This document shows, piece after piece, positions 19,332-28,750 of a DNA stretch of 64,000 nt. The stretch comes from Methylobacterium frigidaeris (GTDB lineage Bacteria > Pseudomonadota > Alphaproteobacteria > Rhizobiales > Beijerinckiaceae): contig NZ_BPQJ01000002.1 in the NCBI RefSeq assembly GCF_022179185.1, positions 186,001 to 250,000 of the forward strand, written 5' to 3'. Positions within the stretch are counted from its first letter, which is position 1. Each line of letters starts with the position of its first letter. Below the pieces are notes generated by a model. It ran no database searches. It was not told the DNA's origin and saw nothing but the letters and a program-made list of their open reading frames with translations. The translations under genes and the position numbers were made by a program.

Positions 19332-19791
19332 CCGCGTCCGGCGACCGCCCGGTGAGGCATCGCCGGCCAGCGAAGCTCGGGCGCGCCGCTGCACGAGCCG
19401 GCATGACTTCCTTCACCCGATGAGGTCGTGAGATCTCGCCGGCCCCGAGGGCGATGCGGAGGGCGATGCGGGAGGCCGGCGCGTCGCACTCATTTTTGCG
19501 AAACACTTTCTCATTTTTCCGCATCCGTTGACACTAACATGCCATCAGGGCGAAAATCACTGCATTCCCAGCCCATGCGAAGATTACGCACGCGCCAAAA
19601 CTGGTAGAGGCCCGGCGTCTCGCACGCTCAATCGTGACAAGAATTTGATCTTCGGAGAAGGATCGATGTCCCGTCGCATGAAACCGCGCCCGCGCGGACT
19701 CTCGGTGCTGGCTGCGCCCCGGCCACGGCGCGTCTCACGCCACACCTGACCGCTCGGCCGAGGCCGCTGATCTCGAACCCCCGCCGTCGAC
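19332..19791. other. Intergenic region, AT-richer, with candidate promoter
   Basis: 460 bases without a convincing gene. A locally AT-rich tract (about 19485-19560) contains the promoter candidate listed separately. A 27-codon reading frame (19666-19749, start MSRRMKPRPR) follows a GGAGAAGG sequence and could encode a small basic peptide or a leader for the HTH gene; there is no further support for it. Confidence 0.4.
19528..19557 (+). promoter_or_regulatory. Candidate sigma-70-type promoter
   Basis: TTGACA at 19528-19533, an 18-base spacer, then GAAAAT (4 of 6 match to TATAAT). It points toward the HTH gene at 19792. Confidence 0.3.
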
Positions 19792-20316
19792 ATGCCCGCA
19801 CACATCGCTCTTCCCACGCCACGGGGTCACCAAGCCGCCGTCGACCAACTCCTGGTGGAGATCCACGACGCCATCGGCTCCTTCGTCGCCCACTATGCGG
19901 GCCAAGATCGAGCCTCCCAAGACCGAGCCTCCCAAGACCGAGCCTGCGGCACCGGTGACGGGACGCGGGAGCAGGCGGGTGCCGCGCGCGATCGGACTGC
20001 GCAGGGCGCCACCGGCCTCGTGGAAGAGGCCGGCATCACGGCCGGGATGCCGGAGATCGATCCAGGCCTGATCCTGCGCGGCCATCACGTCCGCGCCGGA
20101 CGGGCCCTGCTCGACTGGACGATGTCCGATCTGGCGGATTCCAGCGGGCTCTCGCTCTCGACGGTCCGCCGCCTCGAGCAGGATGCCGAGGGCGTGCTCA
20201 CCCGCAACCGCCGTTCGGCGGTCCAGGCGCTACGGCACGCGGGCGTCTGCTTCCTGCCCCTGAGCAACGGCGCCGTCGCGGTCGCGAAGCTCACGGACGC
20301 GGTCCCGGTGCCGTGA
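19792..20316 (+). CDS. Helix-turn-helix protein with internal peptide repeat
   Basis: 174 residues. The C-terminal half (about 100-160) reads as an XRE-like HTH: ALLDWTMSDLADSSGLSLST followed by VRRLEQDAEG. The N-terminal half is low-complexity, with a threefold QDRAS/QDRAC repeat at about residues 38-52 encoded by a 15-bp tandem repeat. Family unknown; possibly a DNA-binding regulator with a recently expanded linker. Confidence 0.72.
   Translation: MPAHIALPTPRGHQAAVDQLLVEIHDAIGSFVAHYAGQDRASQDRASQDRACGTGDGTREQAGAARDRTAQGATGLVEEAGITAGMPEIDPGLILRGHHVRAGRALLDWTMSDLADSSGLSLSTVRRLEQDAEGVLTRNRRSAVQALRHAGVCFLPLSNGAVAVAKLTDAVPVP
19903..19947. repeat. 15-bp tandem repeat, three copies, inside HTH gene
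   Basis: Units CAAGATCGAGCCTCC, CAAGACCGAGCCTCC and CAAGACCGAGCCTGC follow each other without spacing. The frame is preserved, adding five residues per copy. Confidence 0.9.
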
Positions 20317-20355
20317 TTGCCGATCCCGGGGCGGCGAGTCGTCGGGCGACCGGCG

Positions 20356-23187
20356 TCACGCCGCCCGCAACGTCTCGATCTGTGCCAGGGCCGCCGCCCG
20401 CGCCACCTCGATCCGGCGGTGCAGATCCGGCAGGTCGGCGCCGGCGAGGCAGGCCCGCTCGATCTCGCGGCACAGGTCGGACAGGCCGGTGAAGCCGAGG
20501 AGGCCGGCGGCGGAGATCATCGCGTGAGCGTCGCGGGCGAGGCCGGCGCGGTCGCCGCTGCGGGCACGGAAGCGCTCCTCCAGCTCCGCCGCGAGGAGCC
20601 CGAGCAGGCCGTCGATCCGCTCCGGCCCCATCAGCGTGCGGGCCGCCGCGAAGGCCTCGAAGTCGATCAGCGCGGGAAGCGGGACGGAACCGCCATCGGC
20701 GCGGTGCCGCGCGATCGCCGCGGCGAGTTCGGCGCGCTTGAACGGCTTGCCGACATGGCCGTCCATCCCGGCGGCCCGGAAGGTCTCGAGCTGGGCCGGC
20801 AGCACGTTGGCGGTCATCGCGACGATCGGCACGGCGCCGACGGGCGCGGGCAGGCCCCGGATCGTCCGGGTGGCGGTGATCCCGTCCATCCCGGGCATCT
20901 GCACGTCCATCAGCACGAGGTCGTAGGCGTGCGCCTGCACCGCCTCGATCGCCGCCGCCCCGTCGCCGGCGACGTCGACGCTGTGGCCCTCGGATTCGAG
21001 CACCGCCCGGGCGAGGTCCTGGTTGATCGGCACGTCCTCGACGAGGAGGAGGCGGGCCGGGCGCACCGGGGCGGGATGTCCTTCCGCGGCCTCCGCCGCC
21101 GGCGCCGGGCAGGCCGGCAGCGGCACCCGGAACCAGAAGCAGGAGCCGGCGCCGGGCCGGCTCTCGAGGCCGATCGTGCCGCCCATCAGCTCGACCAGGC
21201 CCTTGCAGATGGCGAGGCCGAGCCCGCTGCCGCCGTATTGCCGGCGGATCGAGCCGTCGACCTGGCTGAAGCGCTGGAACAGGCGGCCGCGCTGCTCGGG
21301 CGCGATGCCGATGCCGGTGTCGGACACCGAGAAGCGCAAGGTGCCGCCCTCGGCCTCGACCCGCACCGCGACCCGGCCGGCGGGGGTGAACTTGACGGCG
21401 TTGTTGAGCAGGTTGAGCAGGATCTGGCGCAGGCGGTCGGGATCGCCCCGGACCCAGGCCGGCACCGCCGGGTCGAGGGCGACGTCGAGGGCGAGTCCCT
21501 TGGGCTCGGACAGGCCGCGCACGATCGAGGCGGCGTTGTCGACGAGGGCGGCGGGGGCGAACGGCACCTCGGCCAGCGCGATGCCGCCGGCCTCGATGCG
21601 CGAGAAGTCGAGGATGTCGTCGACGACGGTGAGGAGCGCCCCGCCCGCCGCGGCGATCCGGTCGACGTAGCGCCGGTACCGGCCCGGCAGGGTGCGGTCG
21701 GCGAGCAGGAGATCGGCGTACCCGATCACGCCGTTCAAGGGCGTGCGGATCTCGTGGCTCATCGAGGCCAGGAAGTCGGTCTTGGCCTGGCTCGCCCGCT
21801 CGGCGGTGATCCGCGCCTCTTCCAGGGCCCGGGCGTGGCGCTGGCGCTCGCCGACGTCGCGGAAGGTCGCGATGATCGCGGGCTCGCCCGGGGCGGCGCC
21901 CGGGATGCGCCGGAACGCCCCCTCGACCCAGACCCAGGCCCCGGTGCGGTGGCGGGCGCGGCAGACCACGCTGACCTGCGCCTCGCCGGCGGCGAGGCGG
22001 CGGGCCTGGGTCACCAACAGGGCGAGATCCTCGCGGTGGACGCAGTCGCGCAGGCGCATCGCCGCGGCCTCCTCCGGCGTGTAGCCGAGCAGGCGCCGCA
22101 CCGCCGGCGAGACGTAGCTGCGCCGGCCGTCGTCATGGGCGAGCACGATCAGCTCGCTGGTGTTCTCGGCGAGCAGCCGGTAGCGGGCCTCGCCGGCCGA
22201 GAGCATGCCGGCGGCGCGCCGGGCCTCCTCCTCGAGGTCGCGGTGGCGCGTCAGCGCCCGGGTCAGCCCGAAGCCGAGGCCCACCAGCACGGTGCTGATC
22301 CCGAGCACCACCGCGGCGTCCTGCTGCACGCCCTCGCGCCAGGCGGCCAGGGTCTCGTCCTTCGACACGCCGGTGGTGACGAGGAGCGGCGCGCCGGCGA
22401 CGCGCTGGAAGCTGCCGTAGCGCGGCACGCCGTCGATCGGCGAGGGGTTGCCGCCGAAGGTGCCGCCGACCGCGCCGGCCGCCGCCCGCATCAGGGAGCC
22501 GCCGGCGACGCTGCGGCCGACCTTGTCCGGCACGTAGGGATGGCGCACCAGGATCACGCCGTCGCTGCGCAGGAGCCCGATGGCGCCGTTGGGCCCGAGG
22601 TCGAGCCGGCCGTAGAGCCGCTGCAGCTCGGTGAGCGACAGGTCGGCCACCGCCACGAGCGGCGTCTCGCCCGGGCGCGGCACCACCAGGCGGGCGACGC
22701 TGACGAACCAGGAATCGGCCGGTCCGGTCCGGGTCGGCCAGCCGACCGCGATTTCGGACTGGCCGACCGACAGGGCGGCGCGGATGAGCTCGGCGTCGGC
22801 GGGCCGGCCCTCGCTGCCCGCGCCGCCCTGCCCGAACAGCACGCCGGCGGTGCTGCCGTCGAGCACCCGCACGGCCATGACCGCCGGGATATGGGCCATC
22901 AGGCCGGAGAGGAGCTGGCGGGTATAGAGCTGGCTCGCCCCGAAGGTGTGCGCGTCGACCCGGGCGGCGGCCGCACTGAGCAGCATGTCGACGGAGGAGA
23001 CGAGGCGGTTCGCCTCCTGGCCCAGCGCCTGCACCACCGCCTCCGCGGTGCTCTGCGCGTCGCGGATCGTGCGCTCGTAGTCGCGGGTGTCGGTCCAGGC
23101 CGTGACCGTGGCGAGGCCGAGGCAGGTCGTCAGCACGCCTGCCCAGACGCCACCGACGAGACTGCGGTAGGACCGTTTCAGGTTCAT
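20356..23187 (-). CDS. Membrane hybrid histidine kinase (dCache-PAS-HisKA-HATPase-REC-HPt)
   Basis: 943 residues. TM1 at about 12-32, periplasmic double-Cache-like region to about 290, TM2 at about 292-312, PAS at about 335-455, HisKA with phospho-His in MSHEIRTPLNG (about 474), HATPase_c with GGSGLGLAI, receiver with acceptor Asp in LMDVQMPGMDG (about 761), and a C-terminal HPt domain with the candidate histidine in DAHAMISAAGLLGF (about 886). It thus carries a full phosphorelay and needs a separate output response regulator, none of which is adjacent. Ligand unknown; dCache domains often bind amino or organic acids. Confidence 0.95.
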   Translation of the reverse strand: MNLKRSYRSLVGGVWAGVLTTCLGLATVTAWTDTRDYERTIRDAQSTAEAVVQALGQEANRLVSSVDMLLSAAAARVDAHTFGASQLYTRQLLSGLMAHIPAVMAVRVLDGSTAGVLFGQGGAGSEGRPADAELIRAALSVGQSEIAVGWPTRTGPADSWFVSVARLVVPRPGETPLVAVADLSLTELQRLYGRLDLGPNGAIGLLRSDGVILVRHPYVPDKVGRSVAGGSLMRAAAGAVGGTFGGNPSPIDGVPRYGSFQRVAGAPLLVTTGVSKDETLAAWREGVQQDAAVVLGISTVLVGLGFGLTRALTRHRDLEEEARRAAGMLSAGEARYRLLAENTSELIVLAHDDGRRSYVSPAVRRLLGYTPEEAAAMRLRDCVHREDLALLVTQARRLAAGEAQVSVVCRARHRTGAWVWVEGAFRRIPGAAPGEPAIIATFRDVGERQRHARALEEARITAERASQAKTDFLASMSHEIRTPLNGVIGYADLLLADRTLPGRYRRYVDRIAAAGGALLTVVDDILDFSRIEAGGIALAEVPFAPAALVDNAASIVRGLSEPKGLALDVALDPAVPAWVRGDPDRLRQILLNLLNNAVKFTPAGRVAVRVEAEGGTLRFSVSDTGIGIAPEQRGRLFQRFSQVDGSIRRQYGGSGLGLAICKGLVELMGGTIGLESRPGAGSCFWFRVPLPACPAPAAEAAEGHPAPVRPARLLLVEDVPINQDLARAVLESEGHSVDVAGDGAAAIEAVQAHAYDLVLMDVQMPGMDGITATRTIRGLPAPVGAVPIVAMTANVLPAQLETFRAAGMDGHVGKPFKRAELAAAIARHRADGGSVPLPALIDFEAFAAARTLMGPERIDGLLGLLAAELEERFRARSGDRAGLARDAHAMISAAGLLGFTGLSDLCREIERACLAGADLPDLHRRIEVARAAALAQIETLRAA

Positions 23188-23335
23188 CTCTCAAGCGCCC
23201 CCGCGCCTCGCGCGCCCTGTCCGGGAGCCGCGAACGGCCTCCCGGGCAGGCCGCCCACAGGCGTACGGGGCGGACCGCCCCGCCGCAAGGGAATCTTGTC
23301 AGAGCAAGCCGCGCGGCGGAGCGGCGATCGGACGC

Positions 23336-23749
23336 TTACATCGCCTCGAAGCGGATCGGCTGGGCGCCCTTGAGCAGCGTCATGCGGCCGAGGTCGTAGA
23401 CGTGCTCGATGCCGGTGGTGATGGTCAGGAAGTGGTTGCCGGCGAGCTGGCCGACCTTGCTGGCGAAATGCACGCCGCCATAGGCGAGCAGGATCTCGGT
23501 CTCGCTGATGCCGCCCGGATAGAGGATCATCTGGCCCGGCGCCGGGTAGCTGGTGTGGTTCTCGTAGCCGACGCCGAAATCGAGGTCGCCGAGGGGCATC
23601 CACACGCCCTCGCCGCTCCAGCGCACGTGGATCACCTCGCTCACGAACGGCAGGGCCTTGAGGAAGGCCGCGCAGGTCTGGGGCGCCTTCTCGAGCTCGA
23701 GCCGGCCGACGAGGTCGAACGGGCCGGCCTTGATCTTCAGTTCCTTCAC
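23336..23749 (-). CDS. DUF3830 family protein (cyclophilin-like fold)
   Basis: 137 residues. The LIKAGPFDLVGRLELEKAPQ-type start, HVRWSGEGVW, YPGGISETEILLAYGG and KVGQLAGNHFL match DUF3830, a small single-domain family commonly encoded beside carbamoylases/allantoate amidohydrolases. Its ATG overlaps the stop of the M20 hydrolase gene (ATGA), so it is translationally coupled. Molecular function unknown; probably an accessory of the amide/ureide pathway. Confidence 0.88.
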   Translation of the reverse strand: MKELKIKAGPFDLVGRLELEKAPQTCAAFLKALPFVSEVIHVRWSGEGVWMPLGDLDFGVGYENHTSYPAPGQMILYPGGISETEILLAYGGVHFASKVGQLAGNHFLTITTGIEHVYDLGRMTLLKGAQPIRFEAM

Positions 23750-25059
23750 GGGGTCTCTCCTGGTTGGTGTGGAAGCGGAACCGGGCCCTCAAGCGAGGGC
23801 CGGGCCAAGGATTCGGGCCGCAGGTGGCGCAGCACGTCGACGAGCAGGCGCGTCGCCGCGTCGACATCCTCCGTCGTGACGGATTCGGCCGGGGAATGGC
23901 TGAGCCCGCCGGCGCAGCGCACGAAGATCATGCCGATCGGGCACAGGCCGGCCAGCGCCAGGCCGTCATGGCCGGCCCCGCTCGCCAGGTGCAGGGGGCG
24001 AAAGCCCAGGCGGGCGATGCCGTCGGCGATGGCGTGCATCAGCCCGGGCGCGCAGGACGCGGCGGGCTCGTCGTAGGTGGCCTGCGCACTCACCGCGACG
24101 CCGCGGCGTTCCGCGGTGGCCGCGAAGGCGGCGCGCAGGCGCGCGAGCGCGGCGTGGCGCACGGCATCGCTCGGGCTGCGCAGGTCGAGGGTGAACCGGG
24201 TCAGCGCCGGGATGACGTTGACGGCGCCCCGGGGCACCTCGATCTGGCCCACCGTGGCGACGAGGTCGGGAGTCCCCTTCGCCTCGGATTCGATCGCCAG
24301 CACCATCTCGGCCGCCGCTGCCAGGGCGTCGTGGCGCAAGGCCATCGGCACCGTGCCGGCATGGCCCGCCCGGCCTTCGACCGTGACGACGAGGCGGCTC
24401 GCCCCGGCGATGGCGGTGACGATGCCGACTGGCAGGTCCGCCTCCTCCAGGACCGGGCCCTGCTCGATATGGACCTCGAGGTAGCCGAGCACCGAGGCCG
24501 GGTCGCGGGCGAGACGGGCCACGCCGTCGGGATCGCCGCCGAAGTCGCGCAACGCCTGCGCCAGGCTCACCCCGTCGCCGTCGCGGGCCGCGAGGACCTC
24601 GGGCCGGACGAGGCCGGCGAGCGCCCGCGAGCCCGTGAGGGTGACGGGGAAGCGCACCCCCTCCTCGTCGCCGAAGGCCAGCACCTCGATCGCGAAGGGC
24701 AGGCGCTCGCCGGCCTCGTGCAGTTGTTTCACGGCGGCGATCGCCGTCACGACCCCGAGATTGCCGTCGTAGCGGCCGGCATGGCGCACGGTGTCGATAT
24801 GCGACCCGAGGAGCAGGGTCGGGGCGCCGGGCGTCGCGGCCTCGTAGCGGCCGATCACGGTCGCGGCGGCGTCGAGCCGGGTCGTCATGCCGGCCTCCTC
24901 CATCCAGGCGGCCACCTGCCGGGCGGCGTCCGCATGGGCGGGGGTGAGATAGAGGCGGGTGAGCCCTTCCGCGTCGGCGCTGAAGCGCGCGAGCGCGTCG
25001 AGCTGCGCCATCACGGCGGCGCCGAGGGACGTGTCGTTAAGCGGCCGGTCGTGCTGCAT
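23746..25059 (-). CDS. M20 Zn-dependent hydrolase, hydantoinase/carbamoylase or allantoate amidohydrolase family
   Basis: 437 residues. Metal-site motifs are visible: LLGSHIDTV, then YDGNLGVV, EVLAFGDEEGVRF, VHIEQGPVLE and the C-terminal SGAGHDGLAL, with the dimerisation lid around GRAGHAGTVPM. Members hydrolyse N-carbamoyl amino acids, allantoate or ureidoglycolate, releasing ammonia and CO2 or urea products. Between dctA and the DUF3830 gene on the same strand, 18 bases after dctA would end, suggesting one unit in which a carboxylate is imported and a ureido compound is split. Exact substrate not decided by sequence. Confidence 0.92.
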   Translation of the reverse strand: MQHDRPLNDTSLGAAVMAQLDALARFSADAEGLTRLYLTPAHADAARQVAAWMEEAGMTTRLDAAATVIGRYEAATPGAPTLLLGSHIDTVRHAGRYDGNLGVVTAIAAVKQLHEAGERLPFAIEVLAFGDEEGVRFPVTLTGSRALAGLVRPEVLAARDGDGVSLAQALRDFGGDPDGVARLARDPASVLGYLEVHIEQGPVLEEADLPVGIVTAIAGASRLVVTVEGRAGHAGTVPMALRHDALAAAAEMVLAIESEAKGTPDLVATVGQIEVPRGAVNVIPALTRFTLDLRSPSDAVRHAALARLRAAFAATAERRGVAVSAQATYDEPAASCAPGLMHAIADGIARLGFRPLHLASGAGHDGLALAGLCPIGMIFVRCAGGLSHSPAESVTTEDVDAATRLLVDVLRHLRPESLARPSLEGPVPLPHQPGETP

Positions 25060-25077
25060 GGTGGCGGTCGGGTCCGA

Positions 25078-26418
25078 TCAGTGCATCCGGGGTATGGCCG
25101 GGGCGGCGGGCTGTCCAGCCGCCGCTTGGTCGACGGAGGCCAGCACGGCGTCGGTCGAGGCGGGAACCTCGCCGTCGAGGACCCGGCGGGCCCGCTCGCG
25201 GTCGATGTCCCCCTCCCAGGCCGCCACCACCACGGTCGCCACGCAGTTGCCGACGAGGTTGCCGAGCGCCCGGGCGATGCCGATGAACCAGTCGACCGAG
25301 AGCACCAGCACCAGGCCGATCACCGGGATCGCCGGTACCGCCGAGAGGGTGGCGGCGAGTACCACGATCGCCGAGCCCGGGACGCCGTGCGCCCCTTTGG
25401 AGGTGAGGAGCGAGATCCCGAGGATCAGCGCGAGGTCGTGGATGGAGAGCGCCGTGCCGGTGGCCTGGGCGATGAACACCGTCGCGAGGGTGAGGTAGAG
25501 CGAGAAGGCGTCGAGGTTGAACGAGTAGCCGGTCGGGATGACGAGGCCGACGGTCGAATCGCGGATCCCCAGGGCTTCGAGCTTGCGCATCACCTGCGGC
25601 AGCACGCTGTCCGACGAGGCGGTGCCGGCGACCACCAGCAATTCCTCGCGCAGGTAGGCGAGGAGCTTGAACAGGCTGAAGCCGGCAAGCCGCAGGATGC
25701 CGCCGAGCACCACCACGACGAACAGCGCGACGCCGACATAGAACACCGCCACCAGCTTGCCGAGCTGCAGGAGCGAGCCGGCGCCGTAGCGCCCGACCGT
25801 GAACGCCACCGCGCCGAGCACGCCGAGCGGCGCCAGCCGCACGATGAGGCCGATCACCTTGAACAGGACCGCGGTGACGCGATCGATCGAGGCGGCGAGC
25901 GGCCGGCCGCTCTCGCCGAGCAGCGACAGCCCGGCGCCGAACAGGACCGCGATGATCAGCACCTGCAGGATGTCGCCTCGGGCGAAGGCATCGAAGATCG
26001 TGGTCGGGATGAGCTTGAGCAGGAACCCGGTGGTGTTGGTGACCTGATCGACATTCGCCGTGTAGCCGGCGATGGCCTTGGCATCGAGCGTGGCCGGGTC
26101 GATGCCCATCCCCTCGCCCGGGCGGACCACGTAGGCGAGGGCGAGGCCCAGCACGAGGGCCATCGTCGTCACCGCCTCGAAGTAGATCAGGGCCTTCAGC
26201 CCGACGCGGCCGACCTTGCGCAAATCGCCGGCGCCGACGATGCCGTGCACGACGACGCCGAAGACCAGCGGCGCGATCGCCATCTTGATGAGCTTGATGA
26301 AGCCGTCGCCCAGCGGCTTCAGCGCCACCGCGAAGTCCGGCCAGACGATCCCCACCATCACGCCGAGGATCAGGGCGGCCACCACCTGGCCGAACAGCGA
26401 GCGGAGGAAGCGGGGCAT
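25078..26418 (-). CDS. dctA: C4-dicarboxylate:cation symporter DctA
   Basis: 446 residues from MPRFLRSLFGQ, start set by GGAAGGATCG upstream; a longer frame to 26493 lacks a signal and overlaps the promoter. DAACS family: hydrophobic throughout, with GTASSDSVLPQ (serine-rich hairpin), PTGYSFNLDAFSLYL and the second hairpin SKGAHGVPGSAIVVLAATL intact. Imports succinate, fumarate and malate, possibly orotate. Divergent from the LysR gene and upstream of the M20/DUF3830 genes. Confidence 0.93.
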   Translation of the reverse strand: MPRFLRSLFGQVVAALILGVMVGIVWPDFAVALKPLGDGFIKLIKMAIAPLVFGVVVHGIVGAGDLRKVGRVGLKALIYFEAVTTMALVLGLALAYVVRPGEGMGIDPATLDAKAIAGYTANVDQVTNTTGFLLKLIPTTIFDAFARGDILQVLIIAVLFGAGLSLLGESGRPLAASIDRVTAVLFKVIGLIVRLAPLGVLGAVAFTVGRYGAGSLLQLGKLVAVFYVGVALFVVVVLGGILRLAGFSLFKLLAYLREELLVVAGTASSDSVLPQVMRKLEALGIRDSTVGLVIPTGYSFNLDAFSLYLTLATVFIAQATGTALSIHDLALILGISLLTSKGAHGVPGSAIVVLAATLSAVPAIPVIGLVLVLSVDWFIGIARALGNLVGNCVATVVVAAWEGDIDRERARRVLDGEVPASTDAVLASVDQAAAGQPAAPAIPRMH

Positions 26419-26574
26419 CGGACGATCCTTCCCGGGTGACGGTCCCGCGCGGAGGCCAACGCTCTTCCCGTGCCCGGACCGAGGCCTCACCACTGGGGCC
26501 GCCCAAGCTGGACGTCCAATATTCCGTTGCGTATGGTCCAGTCGTTTTTCGTCTGGATCTGGCCGGCCATCGTC

Positions 26575-27510
26575 GTGGAATTACGGCACCTGCGCTACTT
26601 CGTGGCGGTGGCGGACTCCCTGAGCTTCACTGGGGCGGCGGAGCGCCTGGGCGTCTCGCAGCCGCCGCTGAGCCAGCAGATCCGCGACCTCGAGGCGGAG
26701 CTGGGCACGCCGCTCCTCTGGCGCACCAGCCGCAGCGTCGCCCTGACCCCCGCCGGCACCGCCTTCCTGGCCCGGGCGCGGCGCGTCCTGACGGAGGTCG
26801 AGGAGGCCTCCGCCGAGGCCCGGGACGTCGGCGCCGGGCGCACCGGCACCCTCGATATCGGGCTCACCGGCTCGATCCTGGCCGGCCCCCTCGGGCGGCT
26901 GATCCGGTGCTTCGGCGAGCGCTACCCCGCCGTGCTGGTGCGCCTGCACGAGATGCCGCCGGGCGAGCAGCAGGCGGCGTTGCACGCCCACCGCACCGAC
27001 CTCTGCTTCCTGCGCCGGCCGCCGGACGATCCGTCCTTGCGGGTGGTGCGGGCCTGGCGCGAGGCGGTCGGCGTCGCCCTTCCGGTGGGCCATCGCCTGG
27101 CGGGCCGCGCCGCGATCTCGTTGAGCGAGCTGTCCGACGAGCCCTTCGTCTCGCTGCGCCTGCGCGATTCGCGCTTCGCCACCTCCCTGCGGGACGCCTG
27201 CCTCTCGGCCGGCTTCGCGCCGCGGATCATGCAGCAGGTGGTCGAAGCGGCGTCGCTCGTGAACCTCGTGGCGGCGGGCCTCGGCGTCGCCCTGGTGCCG
27301 GAGTCGATCGGCGCCCAGCCGCGGCCGGACATCGCCTACCGCCCCCTCGCCGGCCCGGCCCCGGTCGCCGATGTCTGCGCCCTCCATCGCGCCCCGGCGG
27401 GCGCCGTGACGGAGAATTTCCTGGGCCTGATGCGCGACGCGCTCGGCCGGATGGACGACGCGAGTCCGGCCGCCGGGTCATTGGCCGCCGGGTCCTCGGT
27501 CGCCTCGTAG
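26575..27510 (+). CDS. LysR-type transcriptional regulator
   Basis: About 311 residues from a GTG (VELRHLRYFVAVAD), chosen because LysR proteins begin a few residues before RHLRYF; an ATG at 26533 would add 14 unrelated residues. N-terminal winged HTH with SFTGAAERLGVSQPPLSQQI; effector-binding domain follows. The C-terminal tail contains a duplicated AAGS peptide encoded by a 15-bp imperfect repeat (27468-27497). Divergent from dctA, so probably its regulator. The GGACGTCC palindrome near 26510 and TGGTCCA downstream are possible operator pieces. Confidence 0.92.
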   Translation: MELRHLRYFVAVADSLSFTGAAERLGVSQPPLSQQIRDLEAELGTPLLWRTSRSVALTPAGTAFLARARRVLTEVEEASAEARDVGAGRTGTLDIGLTGSILAGPLGRLIRCFGERYPAVLVRLHEMPPGEQQAALHAHRTDLCFLRRPPDDPSLRVVRAWREAVGVALPVGHRLAGRAAISLSELSDEPFVSLRLRDSRFATSLRDACLSAGFAPRIMQQVVEAASLVNLVAAGLGVALVPESIGAQPRPDIAYRPLAGPAPVADVCALHRAPAGAVTENFLGLMRDALGRMDDASPAAGSLAAGSSVAS

Positions 27511-27546
27511 GGTTTCTGAAATCTTCATCCGGCGATAATGAGGGCC

Positions 27547-27567
27547 GCCGCGCGGGCGCCGCGCGGC
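27547..27567 (+). terminator. Candidate hairpin terminator after LysR gene
   Basis: GCCGCGCGG-GCG-CCGCGCGGC, a 9-bp GC stem with a 3-base loop, followed by the T/G-rich TTGGGTTGTTGG. Confidence 0.4.
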
Positions 27568-27634
27568 TTGGGTTGTTGGATTCCGGGATGTTGGTGTCCC
27601 GGATGTCGGTTTTCAGGTGATCGAGGGTTCGCGC

Positions 27635-28750
27635 ATGACCGAGAAGACCCGCGTCGCCGTCCTCTACGGCGGCAGATCCGGCGAGCACGAGGTCTCGCTG
27701 CGCTCTGCCGCCTCGGTGATCCGCTACCTCGACCGCGACCGCTTCGAGGTGATCCCGGTCAGCATCGACAAGGCCGGACGCTGGCAGCGCCACGACCTGC
27801 GCCGGATCGCGCAGACCGGGGACGAGTCCCTGTCGATCCCGCCGGAGAGCCCGGAGGTGCGGCTGGCGCCGGGCGCCGGCGGACGTGCCGCCGTCGTCGC
27901 GCTCGACGGCGAGCCGGCGCGCGCCGAGGTCGACGTGGTGTTCCCGGTCCTGCACGGGCCGCTCTGCGAGGACGGGACGCTGCAGGGCCTGCTGGAGCTC
28001 ACCGAAGCCGCCTATGTCGGCTCGGGCGTGATGGCCTCGGCGGTCGGCATGGACAAGGACGTCACCAAGCGGCTGGCCGGACTCGCCGGCATCCCGGTCG
28101 CGCCCTACCGCGCCTTCACCCGCCGCGCCTACGAGCGCGGGGAGGTCTCCCTCGACGACATCGCGGCGTCCATGACGCTTCCGGTCTTCGTCAAGCCCTG
28201 CAACATGGGCTCCAGCGTCGGCATCCATAAGGTCAAGGCCTGGGCCGACCTGCCCGGAGCGCTCGCCGATGCCTTCCAGTACGACGTCAAGGTGCTGATC
28301 GAGCAGGGCATCGACGCGCGCGAGGTCGAGGTGGCGGTGCTCGACGGCGACCCGCCCTTCGTCAGCGTCGCGAGCGAGCTGAACCCGCAAGCCCACCACG
28401 ACTTCTACTCCTACGCCGCCAAGTACCTCGACCCGGAGGGCGCCAGCGTCGACCTGCCGGCCAACATCGCGCCCGAACAGATGGAGCGGGTGCGCGCCCT
28501 GGCACTGCGCGCCTTCGAGGCGCTCGAATGCAGCGGGATGGCCCGGGTCGACTTCTTTCTCGACCGGCAGAGCGGCGCGTTCTACCTCAACGAGGTCAAC
28601 ACCCTGCCGGGCTTCACCTCGATCAGCATGTACCCGAAGATGATGGAGGCCTCCGGGATCTCGTATCCGGAGCTGCTGACGCAGCTCGTCGACCTGGCGC
28701 TGGAGCGGCACCGGACCCGGCGGGGGTTGAAGCGGGAGTTCGCAGGGTGA
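27635..28750 (+). CDS. ddl: D-alanine--D-alanine ligase
   Basis: 371 residues from MTEKTRVAVL; GAGGG lies 7 bases upstream. ATP-grasp enzyme of the DdlA-length class making D-Ala-D-Ala for peptidoglycan in the cytoplasm. GGRSGEHEVSLRSA (N-domain substrate loop), HGPLCEDGTLQGLLE, KPCNMGSSVGI (glycine-rich ATP loop) and the C-terminal FYLNEVNTLPGFT with metal ligands are all intact. Not in a mur/fts cluster; probably the stand-alone copy, as many alphaproteobacteria have a second ddl in the division cluster. Confidence 0.97.
   Translation: MTEKTRVAVLYGGRSGEHEVSLRSAASVIRYLDRDRFEVIPVSIDKAGRWQRHDLRRIAQTGDESLSIPPESPEVRLAPGAGGRAAVVALDGEPARAEVDVVFPVLHGPLCEDGTLQGLLELTEAAYVGSGVMASAVGMDKDVTKRLAGLAGIPVAPYRAFTRRAYERGEVSLDDIAASMTLPVFVKPCNMGSSVGIHKVKAWADLPGALADAFQYDVKVLIEQGIDAREVEVAVLDGDPPFVSVASELNPQAHHDFYSYAAKYLDPEGASVDLPANIAPEQMERVRALALRAFEALECSGMARVDFFLDRQSGAFYLNEVNTLPGFTSISMYPKMMEASGISYPELLTQLVDLALERHRTRRGLKREFAG

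Noticed and set aside
19903..19947. CRISPR-like array
   Set aside because: Units are contiguous 15-mers without spacers, inside a coding frame.
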